The notes under the pieces: generated by a model
Told to the model about the DNA's origin: nothing
The model's input: only the letters and a program-made list of their open reading frames with translations
Databases searched by the model: none
Shown: positions 52,988-61,805 of the stretch, piece after piece
Layout of the letters: each line of letters starts with the position of its first letter
Numbering within the stretch: the first letter of the stretch is position 1
Position numbers and translations under genes: made by a program
Source of the DNA: Elymus sibiricus
Taxonomy: Eukaryota > Streptophyta > Magnoliopsida > Poales > Poaceae
DNA: 64,000 bases
Reading direction: 5' to 3'
NCBI GenBank assembly: GCA_039707655.1
Contig: CM077666.1
Span: 240,528,166-240,592,165 of the forward strand

Positions 52988-55720
52988 TTAGAGAGTTCCA
53001 CTAAACACAAGGATGTCATCAAAGTAAACCACAACACAAATGCCAATTAATTTGCGAAGAACATAGTGCATCACACGCATAAAAGTGCTAGGTGCTTGGG
53101 ATAAACCCATAGGCATCACTAACCATTCATACAAGCCAAATTTGGTTTTGAAAGCGGTTTTCCTATCATCACCTTCTTGCATGCGAATTTGATAATAGCC
53201 ACTTTTAAGATCAATTTTAGAGAAAATTGTGGCTCCACTAAGTTCATCAAGCATGTCATCTAGGCGTGGAATGGGATGGCGATATCTAACGGTGATAGCA
53301 TTGATAGGACGGCAATCGGAACACATGCGATAGGAACCATCTTTCTTAGGCACGAGAATGACCGGAACGGCACAAGGGCTCAAGCTTTCGCGTACATACT
53401 CATTCTCCATGAGATGTTGCACTTGCCTTTGGATTTCTTTTGTTTCTTCGGAGTTGACGCGGTATGGTGCCTTGTTCGGTAGTGATGCGCCGGGGATGAG
53501 GTCGATGCGGTGTTCGATTCCGCGAAGTGGAGGAAGTCCGGGAGGTAGCTCATCGGGAAACACGCCCGTGAATTCCTGCAATAAATGAGACAATACCAAA
53601 GGAAGATGTTCTGAAGTATTAGTCCGCACCACTTCATCTTTGCACACAAGCACAAAGTGAAGAACACTTGATGGACTCTCACTCACATCCCTCAAATCTC
53701 TTTTGGTGGCTAGGAGGACTAGATCTCTTTTGTCGCTCATCGTGGAGTCACTCATGTTTGGCTTGTGGCGCTCACTCTCTTTTTGGTGGTTCACTCGCTC
53801 ACTTTTCTCTCCATGATGGGTAGATGCTTGCTTGTCTGCGATGACTTGACTTGGTGTCGTAGGTCGAAGAATGAATTCCTTGCCCTTCATCTTAAAGCTA
53901 TAGTGATTGGTCCGTCCGTTGTGGGTGACGCCGCGATCGAATTGCCAAGGTCTTCCAAGGAGTATATGGCACACGGACATAGGAACCACATCACACTCCA
54001 ATGTATCTTCGTACGCGCCAATCTTGAAGGAGACGTGAACGGTGTGCTCCACTTGAATGGTGCCGGAGTCGCTTAGCCATTGGACCTTGTAGGGGCGAGG
54101 GTGCTTCTTTTTGACCAATTGTAGCTTGGAACATAATTCTTCACTTGCCAAGTTGTGGCAACTTCCGCCGTCGATGATGACCTTGACGGAACGTCCTTGA
54201 ATTCCCGGTTTGGTATGGAAGATGTGGCAACGCTGGTCTTCATCTTGATGTTGTTGAAGTGTCAAGACCTTGAAGACAACAAGAGCGGGACTCGAATCAT
54301 TGTCGCAAAACACTTGATCATCTTCTTCTTCATTCACTTGGCGGTGCATGGCCACTTGCTCGATGGCTGCCATTTCATCTTCGCTCATAGAATCGTAGGT
54401 GCCGTCGGTGTTCATGATCATCGTGCATCTTGTTGGGCACTCGAAGGACTTGTGGCCTCGTCCTTTGCACGTAAAGCACTTGATGTCACTTGTTTTGTCG
54501 GTGGTATCCGAAGGAGTTGTTGATGACGAAGCTCTTGGCTTGGAGTTGCTTGTAGTAGGAGGAAGACGACTCGAAGATGTCGTTTGTTGCTTGGGCCTTG
54601 ACGTGTCACCGGTACTTGGTGTAGCTCGAGCCGTGGAAGGAGTTGTGGAAGTCGTTGAAGCTTGAGTGTATGAACCGTAGGTCTTGGAAGAGTACTTGGA
54701 GTACTTGTAGTCTTCTTGTACTTGTCGCTCCGCTTTGGTTGCTTGGTGCACTAGCTCGAGGAGGTTGGAGTACGGTTGGAAGTCCGCAATTTTCTTGATT
54801 GGATAGTTGAGGCCATTCAAGAAACGCGCCATTGTTTGTTCATCATCTTCCTTGACGTTGGCTCGTATCATTGCAATTTCCATCTCTTGGTAGTACGCTT
54901 TAACCGACTTGGTGCCTTGCTTGAGGAGTTGTAGTTTCTTGAAGAGGTCGCGGCTATAGTGTGTGGGCACAAAACAAGCTCGCATGACATCCTTCATTTG
55001 ATCCAAAGTTGTGATGGGTGGTTCGCCTCTCTCATGGCGCCGTTCGATCACTTGCTCCCACCAAATGAGAACATAATCTTGGAACTCAAGAGATGCCATG
55101 GCAATCTTCTTTGCCTCGTCGTAGTTATGAAGACGGAATATCTTGTCGACCTTCAACGCCCATGAAAGGTATTCTTCGGGATCATTTCCACCGGAGAATT
55201 TAGGCATGGTGAACTTGAGCTTGCCGTAGCGCTCCTCATTGCGTTGGTGGCGGTTGCGATGACGCTCGAGCCGTGGAGGTTGATCTTCTAGCTCATCTTC
55301 GTCGTGTTCATCTTGATTGACTTGACGTGGCGGCCTTGGGATTCGTGCACGGTTCCACATCTCTTGGCGCTCCTCAAGTCGTGCGGCTTCTTCTTGTTCG
55401 CGCACACGGCGGTTGCGTTCGGCGACGTTGCGAGTTGATTCGCGTAGGGCCCGTTGAGCTTCAAGCGCTTGCTCCTCACGACGTTGTCGTTCTTGGTGTA
55501 GGGCGTCGTCGTCTTGGTGCACTTGACGTTGGCGTTGTGGAACTTGATCTTGGTTCCCGTTGGCTTGTGCTTGTCGTTGTTGTCGTTCGCGCTCTCGAAT
55601 GCGGTCTTGCAAACCATTGCCATGGAATGGGTTTCTTGAAGCTTGCCGGTCGTCATGTGCTTGAGGACGATGAGAGTGTGCTCGTGGAAGACTTGCATCC
55701 GAAGAAGTGTCCGAAGAGTG
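52988..55720 (-). pseudogene. El-E unit 2: gag C-terminal part, protease-like region and RT
   Basis: One frame is open for ~900 codons from the stop at 55721. It holds the charged gag helix, gag core (PEEYLSWALKVDKIFRLHN), CCHC knuckle (CFTCKGRGHKSFEC), VKVIIDGGSCHNLAS and full RT fingers/palm: [43 protein letters not shown] and [11 protein letters not shown]. It closes with TAA at 52988-52990, the same stop as in unit 1 (39619-39621). It lacks the indels of unit 1, so it is the best-preserved gag-RT in the window. Confidence 0.88.
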
Positions 55721-55996
55721 TCAGCTCGAATGGCGCCGTCTTGATCTTGATGACGACGAAGTGGAAGAATCACGGTTGAGCATCATGGTCCAGAACTCGT
55801 CCATTTGCGAAGATAGCTTGTCATCAAGGGTTTGTCGAAAGTCGGGGGCGAGTTGTTCGATGCGTTCGCCCAATGCTTCGCTCTCTTGATGTAATGCTCG
55901 TTGGACGCCAAAGAGGTGAGCCTTGGTGACGTAGTCGTTCGGTGCTTCTTCTTGCTCATCGAAGAGGGGGTTGATAGAAGTGCTCGGCCTATCCAT
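55721..55996 (-). pseudogene. El-E unit 2: gag N-terminus
   Basis: Starts at MDRPSTSINPLF (ATG 55996-55994) and ends at TGA 55723-55721, which is CGA in unit 1. It is a single C-to-T nonsense change at a CG site. Otherwise in frame with the downstream gag. Confidence 0.88.
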
Positions 55997-57387
55997 GATT
56001 CTCAAACAAGTGTTAGTGGAAGAAAGAAACGAACTAGACCAATGTACCTTATCCAATGTTGAAGATGGATCAATGATCACCCAATATGGTATTATGGAAA
56101 TAGTGCAATTGGTACCGGATTGTGTCAATCTCACACCTACACAAGTAAAGCTTTTGGAGGAGTTTGGTTAGGATGGTGGCACAAAATTTCTGCAACTGTT
56201 AGCAAGATATCAATAATGTTGAAAAAGATTCACAAGTTCGCACGTGAAAACAAGTAGACCAATAGCAATAAGGAGTACACGGAAACACACACACGGATAG
56301 ATAAATGAGGTCGTGCAACCAAGGAATGAGCTCAAAATGTGAAATCCACGAAAAACGCTCGTGTTGCACAACACTAGAGAGACGCTAGCACGATTGCTCA
56401 ATAGGCGGATACGAACTTATGCACAACCTATATGAGGCAAAACGTAACGCTTCCTATCTCACTTATGCTATTTATGTATGATTCCCGATGAACTTGTCAC
56501 AATGATCCAAGATGATCAAATATGATATGTAATGTGGCGATGCTATGGCTATTGCTTACAAGCTTGTTGTTACTCTTTTCTCTTTGCTTAAAAGCTTCTC
56601 TTTCTTTCGATATTTTCCTTTGGCCACGTATGCGAAATGCTCTTACGATGATAGCAATGATGTATATGCGGGAACAAAATTTTGGCACAAGAGATGATAT
56701 GAGTATGTATGCACGCGATGGTAGCTATGCGGCTCGGTATCACTAAAGTGCACAAGTAGCGTTGCCGGCAGTACTCAAATGGCTAGTCTCGTAGGAAAGC
56801 TACGCAAAAGATGGTCTCGGGGGTTCACAATGTAATGGCAAGGGAGAGAACAAGATGTCGTCGAGGTTACCGTCCTTGCTTACGGTTGTGGTGTCACGAT
56901 GGTGGGACGGTCGTTGTTGATGTCGAAGAAGGGGAGTGCACGGTCTTCAGTACGTTGGCGAAGATGCCCTTCTCGTAGAAAGTGTCGATGTTGCGGAAGT
57001 TGTCAGGTGTGGCGGTTGTTGAGCGGTGGTAGGGCGGTTGTACCGGTCGACCGGTAGTTGACCGGTAGTTGGGCGGTACAACCGGTAAACACGGGAAAAA
57101 TTTCCAGATTTCAAATCTGGCGGAAGAACACGAGATGTAAGAGGAAAATTGGTGGGGGAAGGAAAATTTTTGGGGAATTTCGTGGTGGGGAAGGCTAGAT
57201 CCACTTGAAACACAGCAAATCCATGGATCAAAATCAACAAAACATGATCAAACCAACAAATCACAAATTTTTTGGTATGGCTATTTTTGTGGGGAATTTT
57301 CGAAATTGGGCAAAAACAACAAAATTGGGGCTAGAAAGTGGAGGGGATGAACTCCAAAGTGTGAATCAATGTGGCTCTGATCCAAGA
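55997..57387 (-). other. El-E unit 2 leader and primer-binding site
   Basis: Nearly identical to the unit 1 leader. GCTT hairpin pair at 56554-56596, facing palindromes at about 57033-57085, primer-binding site at 57371-57384. No gene is seen. Confidence 0.78.
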
Positions 57388-58328
57388 TGATGTAGGGTGG
57401 AACCCTAGATGACGATCTTTTCACACTTTAGGAGGGGGGGAAAGGAGCAAATCCAAGAAGAACACAAGAGGAACACTCAAATGACACAATCCAAATCACA
57501 CATGCACTAGATCCACATACACATAGTAGAGATACAAGATCCAAAGTCAACACAAGAGGATACACGGTAGCTAGTTCATCCCAATCCGTAGAGGAGTTGA
57601 GGTCTTGAATCTGGAGCAGATCTTGTCACATGGGTCTCATGGAGGTCTTGATCTCCATGGGAGAGGTATGGATGAGCAAAGCTCTATCTCAAAGAGCTAT
57701 CTACTTTGCTAACCCTAATTCGGAGCTAGGAGACGAGTATTTATAGTCCAAGGGGTAAGTGGAGGGATACATGGGTCGTTGCCCTTTCACAGCGCGCAGG
57801 CTGACCGGTTGTACCGGACTTGCGGGCGGTTGTACCGCTGGGAGCTCAGGCACCGGTTCCTGGAGGTGTTCGCTGAAGGGAGGACCGGTTGTACCGCTTG
57901 GGGGACCGGTTGTACCGGGCTGGCTGGCGCTGGGGGAATAACCGGGCTGGTACCGGCCTTGCTCCGCTCGAATACAGAAGGTTGATCGGTACTTGGGCGG
58001 TAGTGGAGTGGTTAAACCGGTGGACCAGTTGTTGACCGGTAGTGGGGCGGTTGTACCGGTGTTCCTGGGCTGGGCACAGTCATTTCCAAGTCCTTGGTGT
58101 CCATCTTGCTCCATTCCTTCTCCTTGGCCGATTCCTTTGTACCTAAGTATGCAAAGTGTCTCCGTTTGAGGTAGTAGCCATGTCTCACTCGAGTCGAATG
58201 GAAGTTCACTAAGGAGAGATGTCACCTCGGTTTCGAGAGCTCTTGCACGTGCTCGTGTCATCGGTCCTCTTGGTACTTGGGGAGACGTAGGTGGGTCCAT
58301 GGAGATGACCGTAGGATGCTCCGCATCA
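57388..58328 (-). repeat. El-E LTR3 (941 bp)
   Basis: Outermost 5' LTR of the array, followed by the right CCCGT duplication. It shares several states with LTR2 against LTR1 (for example GAGTTGAGG, GCAGATC, GTGGGGCGG, GACGTAGGTGGG). Confidence 0.93.
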
Positions 58329-58333
58329 CCCGT

Positions 58334-58773
58334 GCGCACGGGGTAAGTGAGGCCCGTGCGCACGGGGGTCCCGTGGGCACGGTACAAGCCCGTGCGCACG
58401 GGGTGTGCTACAGCGGGGAGGCCCGTGCGCACGGGGTGTCCAGAGACTTTCTGGACAGGCCGTGCGCACGGGGTCCAAAGAGCCCATGGGCACGGGGTCG
58501 CCTGGGCACTCCTTCTTCCCGTTGCTTGACTCCGTCTTCCTGGACTTGACGAGGCTCCCTAGCTTCTTGGTGATCAACTCCATCATGCCTAACGATACAT
58601 AACATTCCTTTGTGAGGTAGCATCCAAGTTCCATCCATATCTATGTGTAAGTCATAAAGGAGTGAGTTCACCTCGTTCTCGATGGCACGTGCGCGAGCTC
58701 TTGTCATAGGTCCATTTGGTGCTTGGTGAGCGGTGAAGTATCCATGGGGATGATCGAAGGATGCTCCGCATCA
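58334..58773 (-). repeat. El-C2 3' LTR, second segment
   Basis: Resumes the LTR cut at 36648; the two parts total ~870 bp. It contains the rest of the CCCGTGCGCACGGG array (58329-58497). Together with 36219-36648 it matches the El-C LTR in reverse. Confidence 0.9.
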
Positions 58774-58854
58774 TCTCCCCCCCTTGGGAAAGATCCGCCC
58801 TCGGATCAATATCTTCATCACCATGGTAGGGAGATAGATCCTTGACGTTGAAGG
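58774..58854 (-). pseudogene. El-C2 polypurine tract and last codons of pol
   Basis: Seven-G polypurine tract, then codons for [17 protein letters not shown]. Cut at 58855 by El-F. The rest of El-C2 lies right of the window. Confidence 0.8.
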
Positions 58855-59802
58855 TGATGTAGGGTGGAACCCTAGCGGTGTCGATCTTTCACGATTGGAG
58901 CGGATCCCGCAAAGAACACGAAGAACACGAGAGGGGAAAACGAGAGAAACACTCAAATCAACTCGATCCAATCACACATGCACTAGATCCACATACACAT
59001 AGTAGGGGTACAAGATCCAAAACCAACAAAGGAGGATACACGGTAGTTAGTTCGTCCCGATCCGCGAAGGAGTCGAGGTCTTGAATCCGGAGTGGATCTT
59101 CTCACATGGCTCGCATGGAGGTCTTGATCTCCATGGGAGAGGTACGGATGAGCAAAGCTCTATCTCAATGAGCTATCTACTTTGCTAACCCTAAAACGGA
59201 GGTAGGAGACGAGTATTTATAGTCTAGGTGGACGAAGGGGTAAATGGGCCTCGGAGTTCCGGGCAGGGCCGGAGGTTCCGCAGGCCGGAAGTTCCGGGCA
59301 GGGCCGGAGGTTCCGGAGGCCGGAAGGTCCGGGCAGGTTCCGGCGAGGGTCCGGGCTACACAGAGAGTTGGCACGGCGCGAGGGGCGGCTGGAGTCCGTG
59401 GGCCGGAAGGTCCGGGCGGGCCGGAAGTTCCGGGGGCCGGAAGTTCCGGGCGAGGGTCCGGGTTGGTTCCGGGCTGAACAGAGACTTTGCACGTCCTGGG
59501 GTCGTCGGTCTCGCCATGGGCCGGAAGTTCCGGGTGGGCCGGAAGTTCCGGGGTCCGGAGGTTCCGGGCTCTGGCCGGAAGTTCCGGGCTGGACAGAGAG
59601 TTTGCACTCCTGTCCCTTTCTTCTCCTTCAGCTCTCGGATTGAGGTAGCAACCATGTCTCGTTCACGTGTAAGGGAAGCTCAAGTAGGAGAGATGTCACC
59701 TCGGATTGAATAGCACGTGCACGAGATCTTGTCATGGGTCCACTTGGTGCTTGGGTAGTTGGTGTAGTGTCCATGGGGATGAACGTGGGATGCTCCGCAT
59801 CA
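58855..59802 (-). repeat. El-F 3' LTR (948 bp)
   Basis: TGATGTAGGGTGGAACCCTAGCGG...GGATGCTCCGCATCA. TATA-like TATTTATAGTC (RC) near 59214. Confidence 0.9.
59252..59588. promoter_or_regulatory. U3 palindrome array, spacer AAGTT (El-F)
   Basis: At least ten units of CCGGAAGTTCCGG or variants (CCGGAGGTTCCGG, CCGGAAGGTCCGG) over ~340 bp, the longest array in the window. Gaps range from a few to ~40 bp. Confidence 0.72.
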
Positions 59803-61805
59803 TCTCCCCCCCCCCCTTGGGAAAGATCCGACCTCAGATCAAAAACCTCATCACCATGATATGGAGAGAGATCCTTGACGTTGAAGATATCGCTCACGTT
59901 GTACTTGTCGCGGGGGATGTCGATCTTGTAGGCGTTGTTGTTGTAGCGTGCAAGCACCTTGAAGGGTCCGTCAGCACGTGGTAAGAGCTTGGACTTGCGC
60001 TCGTTGGGGAAGCAGTCCTTGCGAAGGTGTAGCCACAGAAGATCTCCAATGTTGAATATCATGGGTTGCTTGTTGATGTTGATCTTGGTCGCGAGTCGAT
60101 GTACTTGGCGCTCGATGGTGTGCCTTGTATCTTCATGCATCTTCTTGAGATAGCTTGCTCGGGCACTCGCGTCCATGTTGATGCGCTCTTGAAGAGGTAG
60201 AGGTAGAATGTCCAAAGGGGATAATGGATTGAATCCGTAGACGACCTCGAAGGGGGACTTGCCGGTAGTAGAGTGGTGTGCTCGATTGTAGGCGTACTCG
60301 GCGATGGGTAAGCACTCCTCCCACTCCTTGATGTTCCTCTTGATCAACACGCGGAGGAGAGTCGATAGCGTCCGGTTCGTGACCTCTGTTTGGCCGTCGG
60401 TTTGTGGATGGTATGCCGAAGAGAATAGGAGCTTGATGCCGAGCTTGGCGCATAGCGTCTTCCAAAAGTAGCTAAGGAACTTGACGTCGCGATCTGACAC
60501 AATAGTCTTTGGCACTCCATGTAGACGCAAGATTTCCCTACAAAACAGATTTGCAACATGTGAAGCATCGTTTATCTTGTTGCATGGAATAAAATGTGCC
60601 ATTTTCGAGAATCGGTCCACAACAACAAATATCGAATCTTTTCCATTGCGGGTTCTTGGCAAACCAAGCACAAAGTCCATACTAATATCTTCCCATGGTT
60701 GATACGGAATAGGAAGAGGCATATAAAGGCCATGAGATTGAGCTTTAGACTTAGCTTTGCGGCATGTAGAGCACCGGTTGGTGTAGCGAGAAACGTCTCG
60801 AAACATCTTTGGCCAAAAGTAGTGCTTGGAGAGCGTAGCGAAGGTCTTGTCACGTCCAAAATGTCCCATGAGTCCTCCACCATGAGCTTCTTGCAAAAGT
60901 AGCAAACGAAGAGAAGACTCGGGAATACAAAGTTTGTTAGCTCGCATAAGATAACCATCTTTCAAGTAATATTGCTCCCAAGTTTTATGAGATAAACATT
61001 TGGCATAAGGAATTGCAAATGACGAATCATGCTCATACAAGTCTTTAATGTGCTCAAATCCTATGACATTCAACTCAAGTTTAGTAACCAACATGCATTT
61101 GCGGGAAAGAGCGTCCGCCACAACATTTTCCTTACCTTTGATATACTTGATAACATAAGGAAATGACTCAATGAACTCACTCCATTTAGCATGACGCTTG
61201 TTCAATTTAGTTTGACCCTTGAGGTACTTAAGCGTTTCATGATCCGTATGGATGACAAATTCACGTGGACGGAGATAATGTTCCCACACATGCAAGACTC
61301 TCACCAAAGCATATAACTCTTTGTCATAGATTGGGTAGTTAAGTTGCGCGCCGGAGAGTTTTTCACTAAAATATGCAATAGGTCGTTTCTCTTGCATTAA
61401 CACACCACCAATACCATTACCACTAGCGTCACAATGCACTTCAAAAGTTTTCTCAAAGTTGGGTAATGCAAGTAATGGAGCATGTGTAAGCAAGGTCTTA
61501 AGCTCATGAAATGCGGCATCTTCGGATGGACCCCAAACAAATGGTGCATTCTTCTTACTTAATGCGTGCAATGGTGATGCAATGGTGCAAAAATCCTTCA
61601 CAAAGCGATGATAAAATCCTGCTAATCCAAGGAAGCTACGCACTTGAAGCAAATTGGTTGGTTGAGGCCAATTCTTAATAGCATCAATTTTAGTTTCATC
61701 AACATGAACACCCTTAGATGAGACAACAAAACCCAAGAAGACAAGCTTATCAACACCAAAAGTGCATTTTTCCATGTTAGCATAAAGTCGCTCGTCTCTA
61801 AGAAT
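59628..61805 (-). CDS. El-F RT C-terminus, RNase H, integrase and LTR-encoded tail
   Basis: Open from the stop at 61806 to 59628: RT thumb, RNase H ([35 protein letters not shown]) and the integrase zinc region (GHFGRDKT...CSTCRKAK). DDE residues lie in [18 protein letters not shown] and [10 protein letters not shown], followed by the GPY/F-like module. It crosses the eleven-G polypurine tract in frame ([12 protein letters not shown]) and ends in the LTR after [23 protein letters not shown], before the palindrome array. This is the most complete integrase-plus-tail in the window; all catalytic residues are present. Confidence 0.88.
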   Translation of the reverse strand: MLRDERLYANMEKCTFGVDKLVFLGFVVSSKGVHVDETKIDAIKNWPQPTNLLQVRSFLGLAGFYHRFVKDFCTIASPLHALSKKNAPFVWGPSEDAAFHELKTLLTHAPLLALPNFEKTFEVHCDASGNGIGGVLMQEKRPIAYFSEKLSGAQLNYPIYDKELYALVRVLHVWEHYLRPREFVIHTDHETLKYLKGQTKLNKRHAKWSEFIESFPYVIKYIKGKENVVADALSRKCMLVTKLELNVIGFEHIKDLYEHDSSFAIPYAKCLSHKTWEQYYLKDGYLMRANKLCIPESSLRLLLLQEAHGGGLMGHFGRDKTFATLSKHYFWPKMFRDVSRYTNRCSTCRKAKSKAQSHGLYMPLPIPYQPWEDISMDFVLGLPRTRNGKDSIFVVVDRFSKMAHFIPCNKINDASHVANLFCREILRLHGVPKTIVSDRDVKFLSYFWKTLCAKLGIKLLFSSAYHPQTDGQTEVTNRTLSTLLRVLIKRNIKEWEECLPIAEYAYNRAHHSTTGKSPFEVVYGFNPLSPLDILPLPLQERINMDASARASYLKKMHEDTRHTIERQVHRLATKININKQPMIFNIGDLLWLHLRKDCFPNERKSKLLPRADGPFKVLARYNNNAYKIDIPRDKYNVSDIFNVKDLSPYHGDEVFDLRSDLSQGGGGDDAEHPTFIPMDTTPTTQAPSGPMTRSRARAIQSEVTSLLLELPLHVNETWLLPQSES
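59803..59820 (-). other. El-F polypurine tract
   Basis: Eleven G before AGATGATGCGG; 11 = 8 + 3 keeps the tail frame open with one added Gly. Confidence 0.88.

Larger units (their letters stand above)
36649..58328 (-). mobile_element. El-E: tandem LTR-internal-LTR-internal-LTR array
   Basis: Three 940-941-bp LTRs (36649-37588, 44013-44953, 57388-58328) alternate with two internal regions of 6,424 and ~6,431 bp (the second without El-D). Only the outer ends carry a target duplication (CCCGT). The middle LTR is followed directly by a polypurine tract on one side and a primer-binding site on the other, so it serves both units. Both units share a TAA codon in RT. The structure is expected from unequal crossing-over between LTRs of two allelic copies. 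Each unit is a gag-pol element with spacer TTGTA palindromes. Confidence 0.92.

Noticed and set aside
59228..59713. Plus-strand frames rich in Gly/Arg/Pro across the El-F array
   Set aside because: They are translations of CCGGAAGTTCCGG repeats on the non-coding strand.
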